A DNA stretch of 12,653 nucleotides, taken from an uncultured bacterium (GTDB taxonomy: Bacteria > Verrucomicrobiota > Lentisphaeria > Oligosphaerales > Oligosphaeraceae). The stretch lies in assembly GCA_900548225.1 (NCBI GenBank), contig URJM01000060.1, forward strand, positions 1 to 12,653, written 5' to 3'. Below are positions 6,005-12,653 of the stretch, one piece after another; the stretch's first letter is position 1; the number at the start of each line of letters is the position of its first letter. The position numbers were made by a program, and so were the translations under genes. The notes below the pieces were generated by a model, which saw only the letters and a list, made by a program, of their open reading frames with translations, did no database searches and was not told where the DNA came from.

Positions 6005-9000
6005 ATGTCAATAATCATTGAAGGACATCTGACACCCTCGCGACTGCAACGACTGGCAATGGCCTCCATGCTCGCATTGGCACTGGCCATCCCGGCAATG
6101 GCAGCTGACACGGACAATGACGGACTGGAAGACTCCATCGAAACAGAATATGGTTTGACGGTGGGGGTGACGACATGCGCCGTGTATCTTGATGCCGTGA
6201 ACGGAGACGACGCGAACAGCGGCCTTGCGCCCTCGGACGCAAAGAGGACGTTCGCCGGGGCGCTGGCGGTGCAGAGGAATGCCTCTGCAGAGAATGTGAT
6301 ATTGGTAGCACCAGGAGTCTATTCCGGCACGCAGAACAGAAATCTGGACTTCATGGGTGATGACATCATCATTCGCTCCACAATGGGGGCGCAGGACACT
6401 ATCGTGGACCTGGGGGGCGAGGGACGGTTCCTCTACCTCCACAATGGCGAAACCGTGGCTAGCCGCATCGACGGACTCACGATACGAAACGGATACGCCG
6501 CCTCGCACGGCACGGCAGTGTGCCTGGAAGACGCATCGCTGGACATCCGGAACTGCATATTTGAGAATAACCGATCCGGACGACTCGTGCGATATGAATA
6601 CTCGGAAGGATGCTTCGAAGAACACTGGCAGGATGCAATGTCGACAGCCGCAGTCTATGCGGAGGGAGGAACAGTACTCGCCGCAGACTGCGTCTTCTAC
6701 GGAAACGTCTCCGAATCCACGGACTCCTGTTTCTACAATGACGATTACATGAACGCCGGCGCAGTGAAACTGGTGGAGTCGCAGGGAAATGAATTCCGGC
6801 GCTGTGTCTTCATCGGCAACCGCGGGGCAAACGCCGGCGCGGTGCTTCTCGCTGGCGCGGAGGCGTACATGGACTCATGCCGCTTCAAAAGATGCGTGGC
6901 GCAGAACGGCGGCGCTGCCACCGCCATGCGTCTGAATATCTACGACCAAGAGACACAGACAAGACGCGACATTCCATCTCGGCTGGAGATGTCTGGCTGC
7001 CTATTCCTGTACTGCAGGTCGAAAGGAGCCGCTTCCGATGTCCAGGCAGGCACGGGAACAACCCTGGTAGCCGTATGCTGCACTTTCGCCTTCGGAAACT
7101 CTCCTGGCGGAAATTCGCTGGCAACCGGCGGCGAGGCATCCATCGGAGGTTGTGCCGCTACAGGCGGCATCCAAGCCAGCCAGGGAGGAGAGCTCGCCGT
7201 CACCAATTCCTGCTGCCCCGAACCCCTAGGCGCATACGGCACGGGAAACATCCAGGCTCCCCCGGGACTGACACCGGCAGGTCTGCTTCTGGCGTCATCC
7301 CCCTGCATTGACACCGGCCTTTCATCTGGCTTCCCTCAAAGGGACATTCTCGGCGTCGCCCGGCCGTCCGGAACCGCCTCCGACATTGGTTGCCACGAAT
7401 TCCTGGACACGGACGGAGATGGAATGCCCGATATCCTTGAGCCGGGCGGGGATGCCGCCCCCACCGACGACTCCGACGGCGACGGCATTCCAAACCTGCT
7501 GGAGTATCTTGCGGGAACCGAAATGTCATCGACAGACACCGACGGTGACGGGATTGCAGACGGCGAAGAACTCCTGATGGGATTCGACCCGCTTCTGCAC
7601 ACACGAATTGTCCATGCCGACAGCATACACGGAGACGACACGCTTGACGGACTGACCTCGGAAAATGCGGTAAGGACGCTTGCACGGGCCATAGATCTTT
7701 TACAGGATCCCTCCTGCGACAACGTCGTCCTTGTCCATCCAGGCATTTATTCCGGCGAAGGCAACCGTGAACTGGACTTCCAGGGTACGGACATCGCCCT
7801 CATAGCAGTCTCCGGAACGTCCGATACCATTATCGACCTGGGAGGGGCCGGGGCGTTTCTGCGACTTGACTCCGGCGAAACTGCCTCCAGCCGCATTTCC
7901 GGCCTGCACGTGCGCAATGGATACACCACTTCTGGCGGCACCGCCATCGATCTGGAGAACGCCTCCATGTCAATCCTGAACTGCGTATTCGAGGACAACC
8001 GATCTGGACATGAGGTCTCATACGGACCCGGGAATTCAACGTACATGGCGGGCGGAGAATCCACGGCCGCCGTGCGCTGCAAGAAGGGAACTGTCATGAT
8101 TTCCGGATCATCCTTCATCGGAAACATTTCCCGGCAGGGAATGGGGGGTGCGAATGCGGGCGCATTGCTTCTTGACGACTCCTTTGGCAATGTGATTGAA
8201 GACAGCATATTCCTCGGAAACGTCGGCGTTGGAGCCGGCGCGGTGCTGCTGTGCAATGCTGATGCCGAGTTCCATTCAGCGAGGTTCATGCATAATCTCT
8301 GCACAGGGAGCGGTGGCGTCCTGTCGGCAGAAGGTGGCTGGAGTACGCAAGGCAGTGGGGGAACGGTCGTTCCCGGCGCAAAGTTCATAAACTGCCTGCT
8401 CTTGGACAACCGCGCAACAAATTCCTGTTCGGATCTGGCAATCGGAGGAAACTGTCGGCTTGTGCTCAAGAACTCGACCATCGCCGGAGGTTCGTCGAAG
8501 GACGGAGTGTCTGCCAGGCTGGATGGAAACGCGGAACTTAGGAACTCCATCGTCACAGGTGTGGTGTCCCTTCCCGGGCAGAGCGACCGATTCTCCGCAA
8601 ACTACTGCTGCACGATAGGCGACTGGTCACGGCACGGAATCGGAAATATTATGGCTGATCCAATGCTGACAGGCGCAGGATTGCTTTCTGCAGGAAGCCC
8701 ATGCATCGATGCGGGAACCACCGACGCCACTCCCACCCCAGACATCCTCGGAAATGCACGCCCTGCAGGAAACGGCGTGGACATCGGTTGCCACGAATTC
8801 CTGGACACGGACGGAGACGGTATCCCCGATTGCCTCGAGGGAACAAACGGCATTCTTCCAGATGAAGACGAAGACGGAGACGGTATCCCGAATCTTCAGG
8901 AGTACCTACTCGGCACGGACATCTTCCGCGCAGACACGGACGGGGACGGTATGAATGATGGAGAGGAAATCTCACACGGGCGAAACCCCAACGCCGCCGC

Positions 9001-11920
9001 ACGGATGATACACGTCTCACCTGATGGAAACGACAGCGCGGACGGGCTCTCTCCCGAGAGGCCGCTGAAGACTCTTGCCGCTGCAGTGAAGGCGTCTCGG
9101 ACAGCACAATACGAGAACATTGTCCTTGTAGCACCTGGAGTCTATTCGGGCGAGGGGAACCATGGCCTGGACTTCGGGGGCTTCGACATAGCCCTGGACG
9201 CGACGGGGGCGAGGGGGACTGTCGTGGTGAACCTGCCTGGCGAACACTCCTTCCTCTCCCTGAAAAGTGGCGAGACATACGCATCGCGGCTGTCCGGCAT
9301 CGAATTCGCGGAGAGTTGGGGAGGAGCATCCGCCATCTCCCTGAATCGAGCCTGCCTGACACTGCGCCGCTGCCGCTTCCGCGACTTCGGACCGCAGCCA
9401 GAAGACTCCGACCTACACTCCAGTTATGGCTTCTCGGATGGATGCGTCCTCTATGCCGAATCGTCCGGATGCCGTATGGAAGGGACAGAGATCGTCGAAT
9501 GTGCGTACCAGGCAAGCAACTGCTCCCTCATAAAGCTATCGTCCTCCGATTTGAAAATGGAGAGCTGCCGCGTCAGCAGATGCGATTCCGGCGGAGGAGC
9601 CGTCTTCGTGGCTTGGAACTCCGGAATCCACATGACGAATACGGCCGTGTATGGAAACAACCTGGCGTCGACAGGTCAGGTCGCAGATATTGACGGGACA
9701 TCGCTCCTGGACGCCGTCAATTGCACCTTCTCGCGCAACACATCAGGAAGCAACGCCACGATAGTTGGCTATGGCGAAGTGCACATGCTGAATACCGTCT
9801 TCCGCGAGAGGATCGACGGATGCAGCGTTTCCATGTCCCACTGCATCGTGTCAAACGAACGCGCGAACGCGGAGACCGGATGCATCGCAACCGACCCAGG
9901 ACTTGCCGGAGGACTCTTCCTGACACCCGGCTCACCCTGCATCGATGCCGGTTCCTCCAACGGGGCACCTCCCATGGACTACGCCGGGACACCCCGCCCA
10001 CAGGGCATTGGAGTGGACATCGGATGCGAGGAGTACAGGGACTCAAACGGCGACGGCATCAGCGACTTCTACGAGGTATGGTGCGGCTTCCAACTGACGG
10101 CAGAGGGAGACGAAGACGGCGATGGGCTGTCCAACTTGCAGGAGATGATTCTCGGCACGGACGCCGGACGCATGGACACAGACGGAGACGGAATGCCGGA
10201 TGGCTGGGAGGTGGCCGGCGGACTGGATCCACTTGTGGATGACGCGGCTCTGGATTCCGATGGCGACGGACTGTCAAACATTCGGGAGTACGCGGCTGGA
10301 ACCGCGCCTAATTCCCCAGACACGGACGGAGACGGAAGAAGCGATGGCTGGGAAGTGGATGTGGCGTTCAGCAATCCGCTTGCCGCCGACTTCGATGGCG
10401 GAATCTCTGCGACCGTCGAAATGGAAGGCAGTCTCTTCACTGATTCCGACGGCGGCTGGGACACTGACAACGGCTCGGCAGTCGCCAGGGGACGCTCCGG
10501 ATGGCTCGAATATTCAGTCCCGATCACAGAAGACGGAATATATGTGCTGTCCATGGAGATTGCAGAAGCCGCCTCGAATGATGACGGAACGCCCTGGCAC
10601 TGGAATAATGCGCAGCCCAGATCCTTCTCCCTGAACGTCGCCGTGGACGGGGCATCCTGCGGAGCACCCATTATAATCACCCTCGCCGATGGAGCCGGCC
10701 GGGGAGAATGCATGATGCCCTTCTTGAGGACAGGGGCGCATACGGTCCGGGTTTCCTGGAGCGACGCGGCAGGGAGGTCGTCGTTGCGCGTGGAGTCAAT
10801 AACGCTCGTCTGCCTCTCCGGGCAGGATTCCGATGCCGACGGAGTGGCAGACTGGATGGAAACGCGCCTGGCGAGCATGGCCCGCGCTGTTCTGCCGGAG
10901 AGTAGTCTCGTATCACCCGTGTGCATCGGCGGAGACAAGGCCTTCTGCATTGAGGGAATGGCCGTGTCAGGATACTACATGGAACCGGACGGTGAGGATC
11001 CCCTCCCTAAAATACGGCGCGTCGCAGGAAACCGCTGGTATGTCGACCTTCCACTGAACCCCGGCGGAACTCCATGCCATGTCGAGGTTTCCTGGCAGGA
11101 CTCGGCCGTATCGGTCGCCGGCGATATCCTCTGGGAAACGGCTGATACTGCCTCCATGGAGACGATTGACATCCGCAAGGACGATGAAATGCGTCTCGGA
11201 GCATCACTTCCCGAAGGAGTGGAGTCATGGACGCTATCCGTGAACGGACAAGAGTATGCCATGGAAAGGGACGGCGTCCTCCGATACAAATTCGAGGAGA
11301 CAGGAGATGTGCGCCTTGTCGCAACTTGGCTGAATGTGGACGGGACGCCTGGTTCGCACGCGTCCTTCGTCCGCGTCAAGTCTGCCTCCTTCGGCGGCGA
11401 AGTCGCTTGCCGGGTCGGGTATGGCCGGGACTGGAGGCTTCCCTGCATCGGAGAGGACATATACCTGGAGGTCGATAATTCCATCCACTGGGCAGACAGC
11501 GGATGGTACGGCGGCGCAAGGCATCTTTGGCTGAAGTGCCCAGCCGTCGGCGACGCATACGCGACGGCGCGTCTGTACGAGGACGGCCCCGTTCTGGACA
11601 CGACGCGTGTTCGAGCAACAGGCCTCACAAGCCATTCGGACGAAGGAAAGCACCGCATCACAACGGACTTCGGGGATGGCATTGTCCTCTACGATGGGTA
11701 CATCACGGTCGACGCCGTCGTGCAAGGAGTGACTGTCCATGTCTCGCTCTGGGGGACGAACAGCTTCTTCGCGGACGGGACGCAGGAGAAGACCTTCACC
11801 TGGGAGGACTTCGACTCTTCGGGAGAACTGCGGTTCAGCATGATCGGCATGGAGAGGTTCAACACCTGCATGGGTGTCACGATGAGCCAGGACGGAACGA
11901 CACTGTGGAGTCAGCGATGA
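6005..11920 (+). CDS. Giant exported modular protein: three beta-helix (choice-of-anchor Q-type) modules, calcium-type repeats, CBM-like domain
   Basis: 1971 residues. Signal peptide 1-33, cleaved after AMA in ALALAIPAMA-AD. Three homologous modules follow at about 60-466, 534-932 and 1000-1344. Each opens with a GDD/DGND turn and an 'LVxPGxYSG' strand, continues with right-handed beta-helix rungs (NCxFxxN-like, often with Cys), and closes with SPCIDxG...ARPxG...DIGC. Linkers 467-533, 933-999 and 1345-1466 carry eleven DxDGDGxxD-type motifs, plausible calcium sites as in thrombospondin type 3 repeats. Residues 1467-1607 resemble a carbohydrate-binding beta-sandwich (GWLEYSVPI... LRTGAHTVRVSW). 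Residues 1617-1971 are beta-rich and unrecognised, with no sortase, PEP-CTERM or T9SS tail that I can see. Probably a surface or secreted adhesin or polysaccharide-binding protein; enzymatic activity is neither excluded nor supported. It overlaps the DUF1573 gene by 4 nt. Confidence 0.85.
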   Translation: MSIIIEGHLTPSRLQRLAMASMLALALAIPAMAADTDNDGLEDSIETEYGLTVGVTTCAVYLDAVNGDDANSGLAPSDAKRTFAGALAVQRNASAENVILVAPGVYSGTQNRNLDFMGDDIIIRSTMGAQDTIVDLGGEGRFLYLHNGETVASRIDGLTIRNGYAASHGTAVCLEDASLDIRNCIFENNRSGRLVRYEYSEGCFEEHWQDAMSTAAVYAEGGTVLAADCVFYGNVSESTDSCFYNDDYMNAGAVKLVESQGNEFRRCVFIGNRGANAGAVLLAGAEAYMDSCRFKRCVAQNGGAATAMRLNIYDQETQTRRDIPSRLEMSGCLFLYCRSKGAASDVQAGTGTTLVAVCCTFAFGNSPGGNSLATGGEASIGGCAATGGIQASQGGELAVTNSCCPEPLGAYGTGNIQAPPGLTPAGLLLASSPCIDTGLSSGFPQRDILGVARPSGTASDIGCHEFLDTDGDGMPDILEPGGDAAPTDDSDGDGIPNLLEYLAGTEMSSTDTDGDGIADGEELLMGFDPLLHTRIVHADSIHGDDTLDGLTSENAVRTLARAIDLLQDPSCDNVVLVHPGIYSGEGNRELDFQGTDIALIAVSGTSDTIIDLGGAGAFLRLDSGETASSRISGLHVRNGYTTSGGTAIDLENASMSILNCVFEDNRSGHEVSYGPGNSTYMAGGESTAAVRCKKGTVMISGSSFIGNISRQGMGGANAGALLLDDSFGNVIEDSIFLGNVGVGAGAVLLCNADAEFHSARFMHNLCTGSGGVLSAEGGWSTQGSGGTVVPGAKFINCLLLDNRATNSCSDLAIGGNCRLVLKNSTIAGGSSKDGVSARLDGNAELRNSIVTGVVSLPGQSDRFSANYCCTIGDWSRHGIGNIMADPMLTGAGLLSAGSPCIDAGTTDATPTPDILGNARPAGNGVDIGCHEFLDTDGDGIPDCLEGTNGILPDEDEDGDGIPNLQEYLLGTDIFRADTDGDGMNDGEEISHGRNPNAAARMIHVSPDGNDSADGLSPERPLKTLAAAVKASRTAQYENIVLVAPGVYSGEGNHGLDFGGFDIALDATGARGTVVVNLPGEHSFLSLKSGETYASRLSGIEFAESWGGASAISLNRACLTLRRCRFRDFGPQPEDSDLHSSYGFSDGCVLYAESSGCRMEGTEIVECAYQASNCSLIKLSSSDLKMESCRVSRCDSGGGAVFVAWNSGIHMTNTAVYGNNLASTGQVADIDGTSLLDAVNCTFSRNTSGSNATIVGYGEVHMLNTVFRERIDGCSVSMSHCIVSNERANAETGCIATDPGLAGGLFLTPGSPCIDAGSSNGAPPMDYAGTPRPQGIGVDIGCEEYRDSNGDGISDFYEVWCGFQLTAEGDEDGDGLSNLQEMILGTDAGRMDTDGDGMPDGWEVAGGLDPLVDDAALDSDGDGLSNIREYAAGTAPNSPDTDGDGRSDGWEVDVAFSNPLAADFDGGISATVEMEGSLFTDSDGGWDTDNGSAVARGRSGWLEYSVPITEDGIYVLSMEIAEAASNDDGTPWHWNNAQPRSFSLNVAVDGASCGAPIIITLADGAGRGECMMPFLRTGAHTVRVSWSDAAGRSSLRVESITLVCLSGQDSDADGVADWMETRLASMARAVLPESSLVSPVCIGGDKAFCIEGMAVSGYYMEPDGEDPLPKIRRVAGNRWYVDLPLNPGGTPCHVEVSWQDSAVSVAGDILWETADTASMETIDIRKDDEMRLGASLPEGVESWTLSVNGQEYAMERDGVLRYKFEETGDVRLVATWLNVDGTPGSHASFVRVKSASFGGEVACRVGYGRDWRLPCIGEDIYLEVDNSIHWADSGWYGGARHLWLKCPAVGDAYATARLYEDGPVLDTTRVRATGLTSHSDEGKHRITTDFGDGIVLYDGYITVDAVVQGVTVHVSLWGTNSFFADGTQEKTFTWEDFDSSGELRFSMIGMERFNTCMGVTMSQDGTTLWSQR
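6182..7402 (+). repeat. Beta-helix module 1 of the giant protein (residues 60-466)
   Basis: First of three homologous modules, about 407 residues. It begins VYLDAVNGDDANSG, has ILVAPGVYSG, GGEGRFLYLHNGETVASRI and LTIRNGYAA, and ends SPCIDTG...DIGCHEF. Modules 1 and 2 align along their whole length, including LDxRNCIFENNRSG / MSILNCVFEDNRSG and ESTAAV / MSTAAV. It is strikingly Cys-rich for an exported protein (about 18 Cys, including CC pairs). Confidence 0.85.
7403..7603 (+). repeat. Asp-rich calcium-type linker A (67 residues)
   Basis: Residues 467-533 contain three motifs: DTDGDGMPD, DSDGDGIPN (with LLEYLAGTE after it) and DTDGDGIAD. It has exactly the same length as linker B, with motifs at the same positions (residues 2, 24 and 45 of the linker). 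By similarity to thrombospondin type 3 or EF-hand-like loops, these Asp/Gly loops would bind calcium and stiffen the junction between helices. Confidence 0.8.
7604..8800 (+). repeat. Beta-helix module 2 of the giant protein (residues 534-932)
   Basis: About 399 residues, the closest relative of module 1. Matching landmarks are HADSIHGDDTLDGL, VLVHPGIYSGEGNRELDFQG, GGAGAFLRLDSGETASSRI, LHVRNGYTTSGGTAI and SPCIDAG...DIGCHEF. The DNA at its end is identical to the end of module 1 over 32 bases (8786-8817 against 7388-7419). Confidence 0.85.
8801..9001 (+). repeat. Asp-rich calcium-type linker B (67 residues)
   Basis: Residues 933-999 contain DTDGDGIPD, DEDGDGIPN (with LQEYLLGTD) and DTDGDGMND. 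It is the same 67-residue length and layout as linker A, which shows that module plus linker was duplicated as one unit. Confidence 0.8.
9002..10036 (+). repeat. Beta-helix module 3 of the giant protein (residues 1000-1344), shortened
   Basis: About 345 residues, roughly 55-60 fewer than the other two. The start is conserved (HVSPDGNDSADGLSPE, IVLVAPGVYSGEGNHGLDF, LSLKSGETYASRLSGIEF), as is the end (SPCIDAGSS...DIGCEEY). The middle rungs are diverged and partly missing, and the final CHEF is CEEY. It looks like the oldest or least constrained copy. Confidence 0.8.
10037..10402 (+). repeat. Expanded Asp-rich calcium-type region C (122 residues)
   Basis: Residues 1345-1466 contain five motifs: DSNGDGISD, DEDGDGLSN, DTDGDGMPD, DSDGDGLSN and DTDGDGRSD, alternating with 'EYxxGT' and 'DGWEV' segments. 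This is an extended form of linkers A and B and joins the third beta-helix to the CBM-like domain. The DNA motif GACACGGACGGAGACGG recurs with few changes at 8804, 8933, 10175 and 10319. Confidence 0.8.
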
Positions 11921-12570
11921 GAATTCCGTCCATGCAATTGCTTTTCTCCACGCTTCTGTTATCCGCCCCTTGCGTCCGTGGTGAATGGAACGTGGAGCCG
12001 CCCTGCGCGGACTTGGGCTCCTTTCCCGCCAACACACCTCCCGTCGCGCGGTTCATGATTGTGAATCACAGCGAGACTCCCCTGGAGGATGTCGGTGTCC
12101 GCACGGACTGCGGATGCCTTTCCGCGAAGACAGATGCCAACTATGTGCCGGCCGGAGGGACGCTTGAGGTCGTGGTCTCAATAATGCAGGAGGGCATCTC
12201 TGGCGCCTTCGCCCATAGTATCTTCGTGGAAACGCACGATGGATTCCAACGCGTCGCCGTCTCCGGAGAATCCGTCCCACTTCTGCGTGTTAGACCGTCG
12301 GCAGTCATGAACCTGGAAGTCGTCCCTCCAGGGGGGCAACTACACGCAGAATTCATTGTATCCGCGCAACGCCCCGTGGAACTGGGCGTGGTCTCGGAAA
12401 GGAATCTTGAGGCAAAGATAACACCCATCGGGGAAACGAAGTTTCTGTTTGTCATCAACGGACGGGCTCCAGACGCGCCAGGACCTTTCCGCATGGAAAC
12501 GGAGGTTCCTATCGTGTCCCCCGACGGCTGGAGACCTCTCGTCATGACACTTTTCGGCAGAGTCCAATAA
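11917..12570 (+). CDS. Exported DUF1573 protein, two Ig-like domains
   Basis: 217 residues from the ATG at 11917, which overlaps the TGA of the giant gene (ATGA). A GGAG at 11907-11910 supports this start. A signal peptide at about 1-22 (LLFSTLLLSAPCVRG) is followed by a DUF1573-like Ig-fold: DLGSFPANTPPVARFMIVNH at 32-51 and VRTDCGCLSA at 61-70, with the family's hallmark CGC. A second similar beta-sandwich follows, starting near LLRVRPSAVMNLEVVPPGG. DUF1573 has no assigned reaction. Its folds resemble the ASPM/HYDIN class and are common in exported proteins of Bacteroidetes and PVC bacteria. A lipobox is weak (SAPC), so lipoprotein status is doubtful. Overlap with the giant gene suggests translational coupling and a shared location, perhaps as a partner or anchor; that role is inference. 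Confidence 0.85.
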   Translation: MRIPSMQLLFSTLLLSAPCVRGEWNVEPPCADLGSFPANTPPVARFMIVNHSETPLEDVGVRTDCGCLSAKTDANYVPAGGTLEVVVSIMQEGISGAFAHSIFVETHDGFQRVAVSGESVPLLRVRPSAVMNLEVVPPGGQLHAEFIVSAQRPVELGVVSERNLEAKITPIGETKFLFVINGRAPDAPGPFRMETEVPIVSPDGWRPLVMTLFGRVQ

Positions 12571-12630
12571 ATGGCCACCGCAAAACCTCAACTTCAACAA
12601 TATCCACCGCCAAAAAGGAGTGACAGGAAG

Positions 12631-12653
12631 ATGACAGGTTACAGCACCGCCTC
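12631..12653 (+). CDS. Start of a further gene, possibly YicC-like (3' end outside window)
   Basis: ATG 12631 is preceded by AAGGAG (12615-12620) at a 10-nt spacing, and the frame stays open to the window edge, reading MTGYSTA. YicC/YloC endoribonucleases begin with a similar SMTGYG/SMTGFG block, so this could be a yicC start, but seven residues cannot settle it. The same frame has an ATG directly after the DUF1573 stop at 12571, without a Shine-Dalgarno and with an unusual Gln/Pro-rich start, so 12631 is preferred. Confidence 0.35.

Noticed and set aside
10069..10950. Long minus-strand frames inside the giant gene (for example 293 codons here)
   Set aside because: They mirror the GC-rich Asp/Gly repeats (Ser/Pro-rich, repetitive) and lack a start context; they are antisense shadows.
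11503..11916. Long upstream extension of the DUF1573 reading frame
   Set aside because: It lies inside the giant gene; the signal peptide and the ribosome binding site place the start at 11917.
6005..11920. Possibility that the repeated modules indicate a mobile element or assembly artefact
   Set aside because: Modules differ substantially at the protein level, the frame is intact throughout, and no transposase, terminal inverted repeats or target duplications are visible.

Overview
The window (12,653 bases, GC-rich) looks like the chromosome of a Gram-negative bacterium of the Planctomycetes-Verrucomicrobia-Chlamydiae (PVC) group, perhaps Kiritimatiellota, Lentisphaerota or Verrucomicrobiota. 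This is an inference from gene style. The evidence is a very large secreted beta-helix protein with tandem 'choice-of-anchor Q'-type modules and Asp-rich calcium repeats, a two-domain DUF1573 protein, and a CdsA with a non-canonical signature (PGLGG...DVVD). No rRNA or other marker is present to prove it.

Region 1 (1-1886, + strand) holds the last 36 codons of triosephosphate isomerase, a strong intrinsic terminator, then an ECF sigma factor and its membrane-bound zinc-finger anti-sigma factor. An ECF-type promoter motif overlaps the sigma start codon. Region 2 (2020-4643, - strand) is a probable two-gene operon: a SpoU/TrmH-family RNA 2'-O-methyltransferase followed after 26 nt by a class B penicillin-binding protein of the PBP2/MrdA type. 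It converges on the anti-sigma gene. Region 3 (4739-5593, + strand) is cdsA (phosphatidate cytidylyltransferase), divergent from the methyltransferase across a 95-nt gap with an inverted repeat.

Region 4 (5594-12570) is the accessory part. A gene-free stretch of about 410 nt carries a candidate promoter and ends in a strong ribosome binding site that fixes the start of a 1971-residue exported protein. That protein has a signal peptide, three large homologous beta-helix modules joined by Asp-rich linkers (the first two linkers are both exactly 67 residues), five further calcium-type motifs, a carbohydrate-binding-like beta-sandwich and an unrecognised C-terminus of about 355 residues. Its stop codon overlaps, as ATGA, the start of an exported DUF1573 protein, so the two are almost certainly co-translated. 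The window ends just inside another gene whose first residues (MTGY...) weakly suggest YicC.

Most of regions 1-3 is ordinary envelope and central-metabolism content. The best candidate for something undescribed is the giant modular surface protein coupled to the DUF1573 protein. The sigma/anti-sigma pair with an unrecognised 200-residue extracytoplasmic domain is a second lead.
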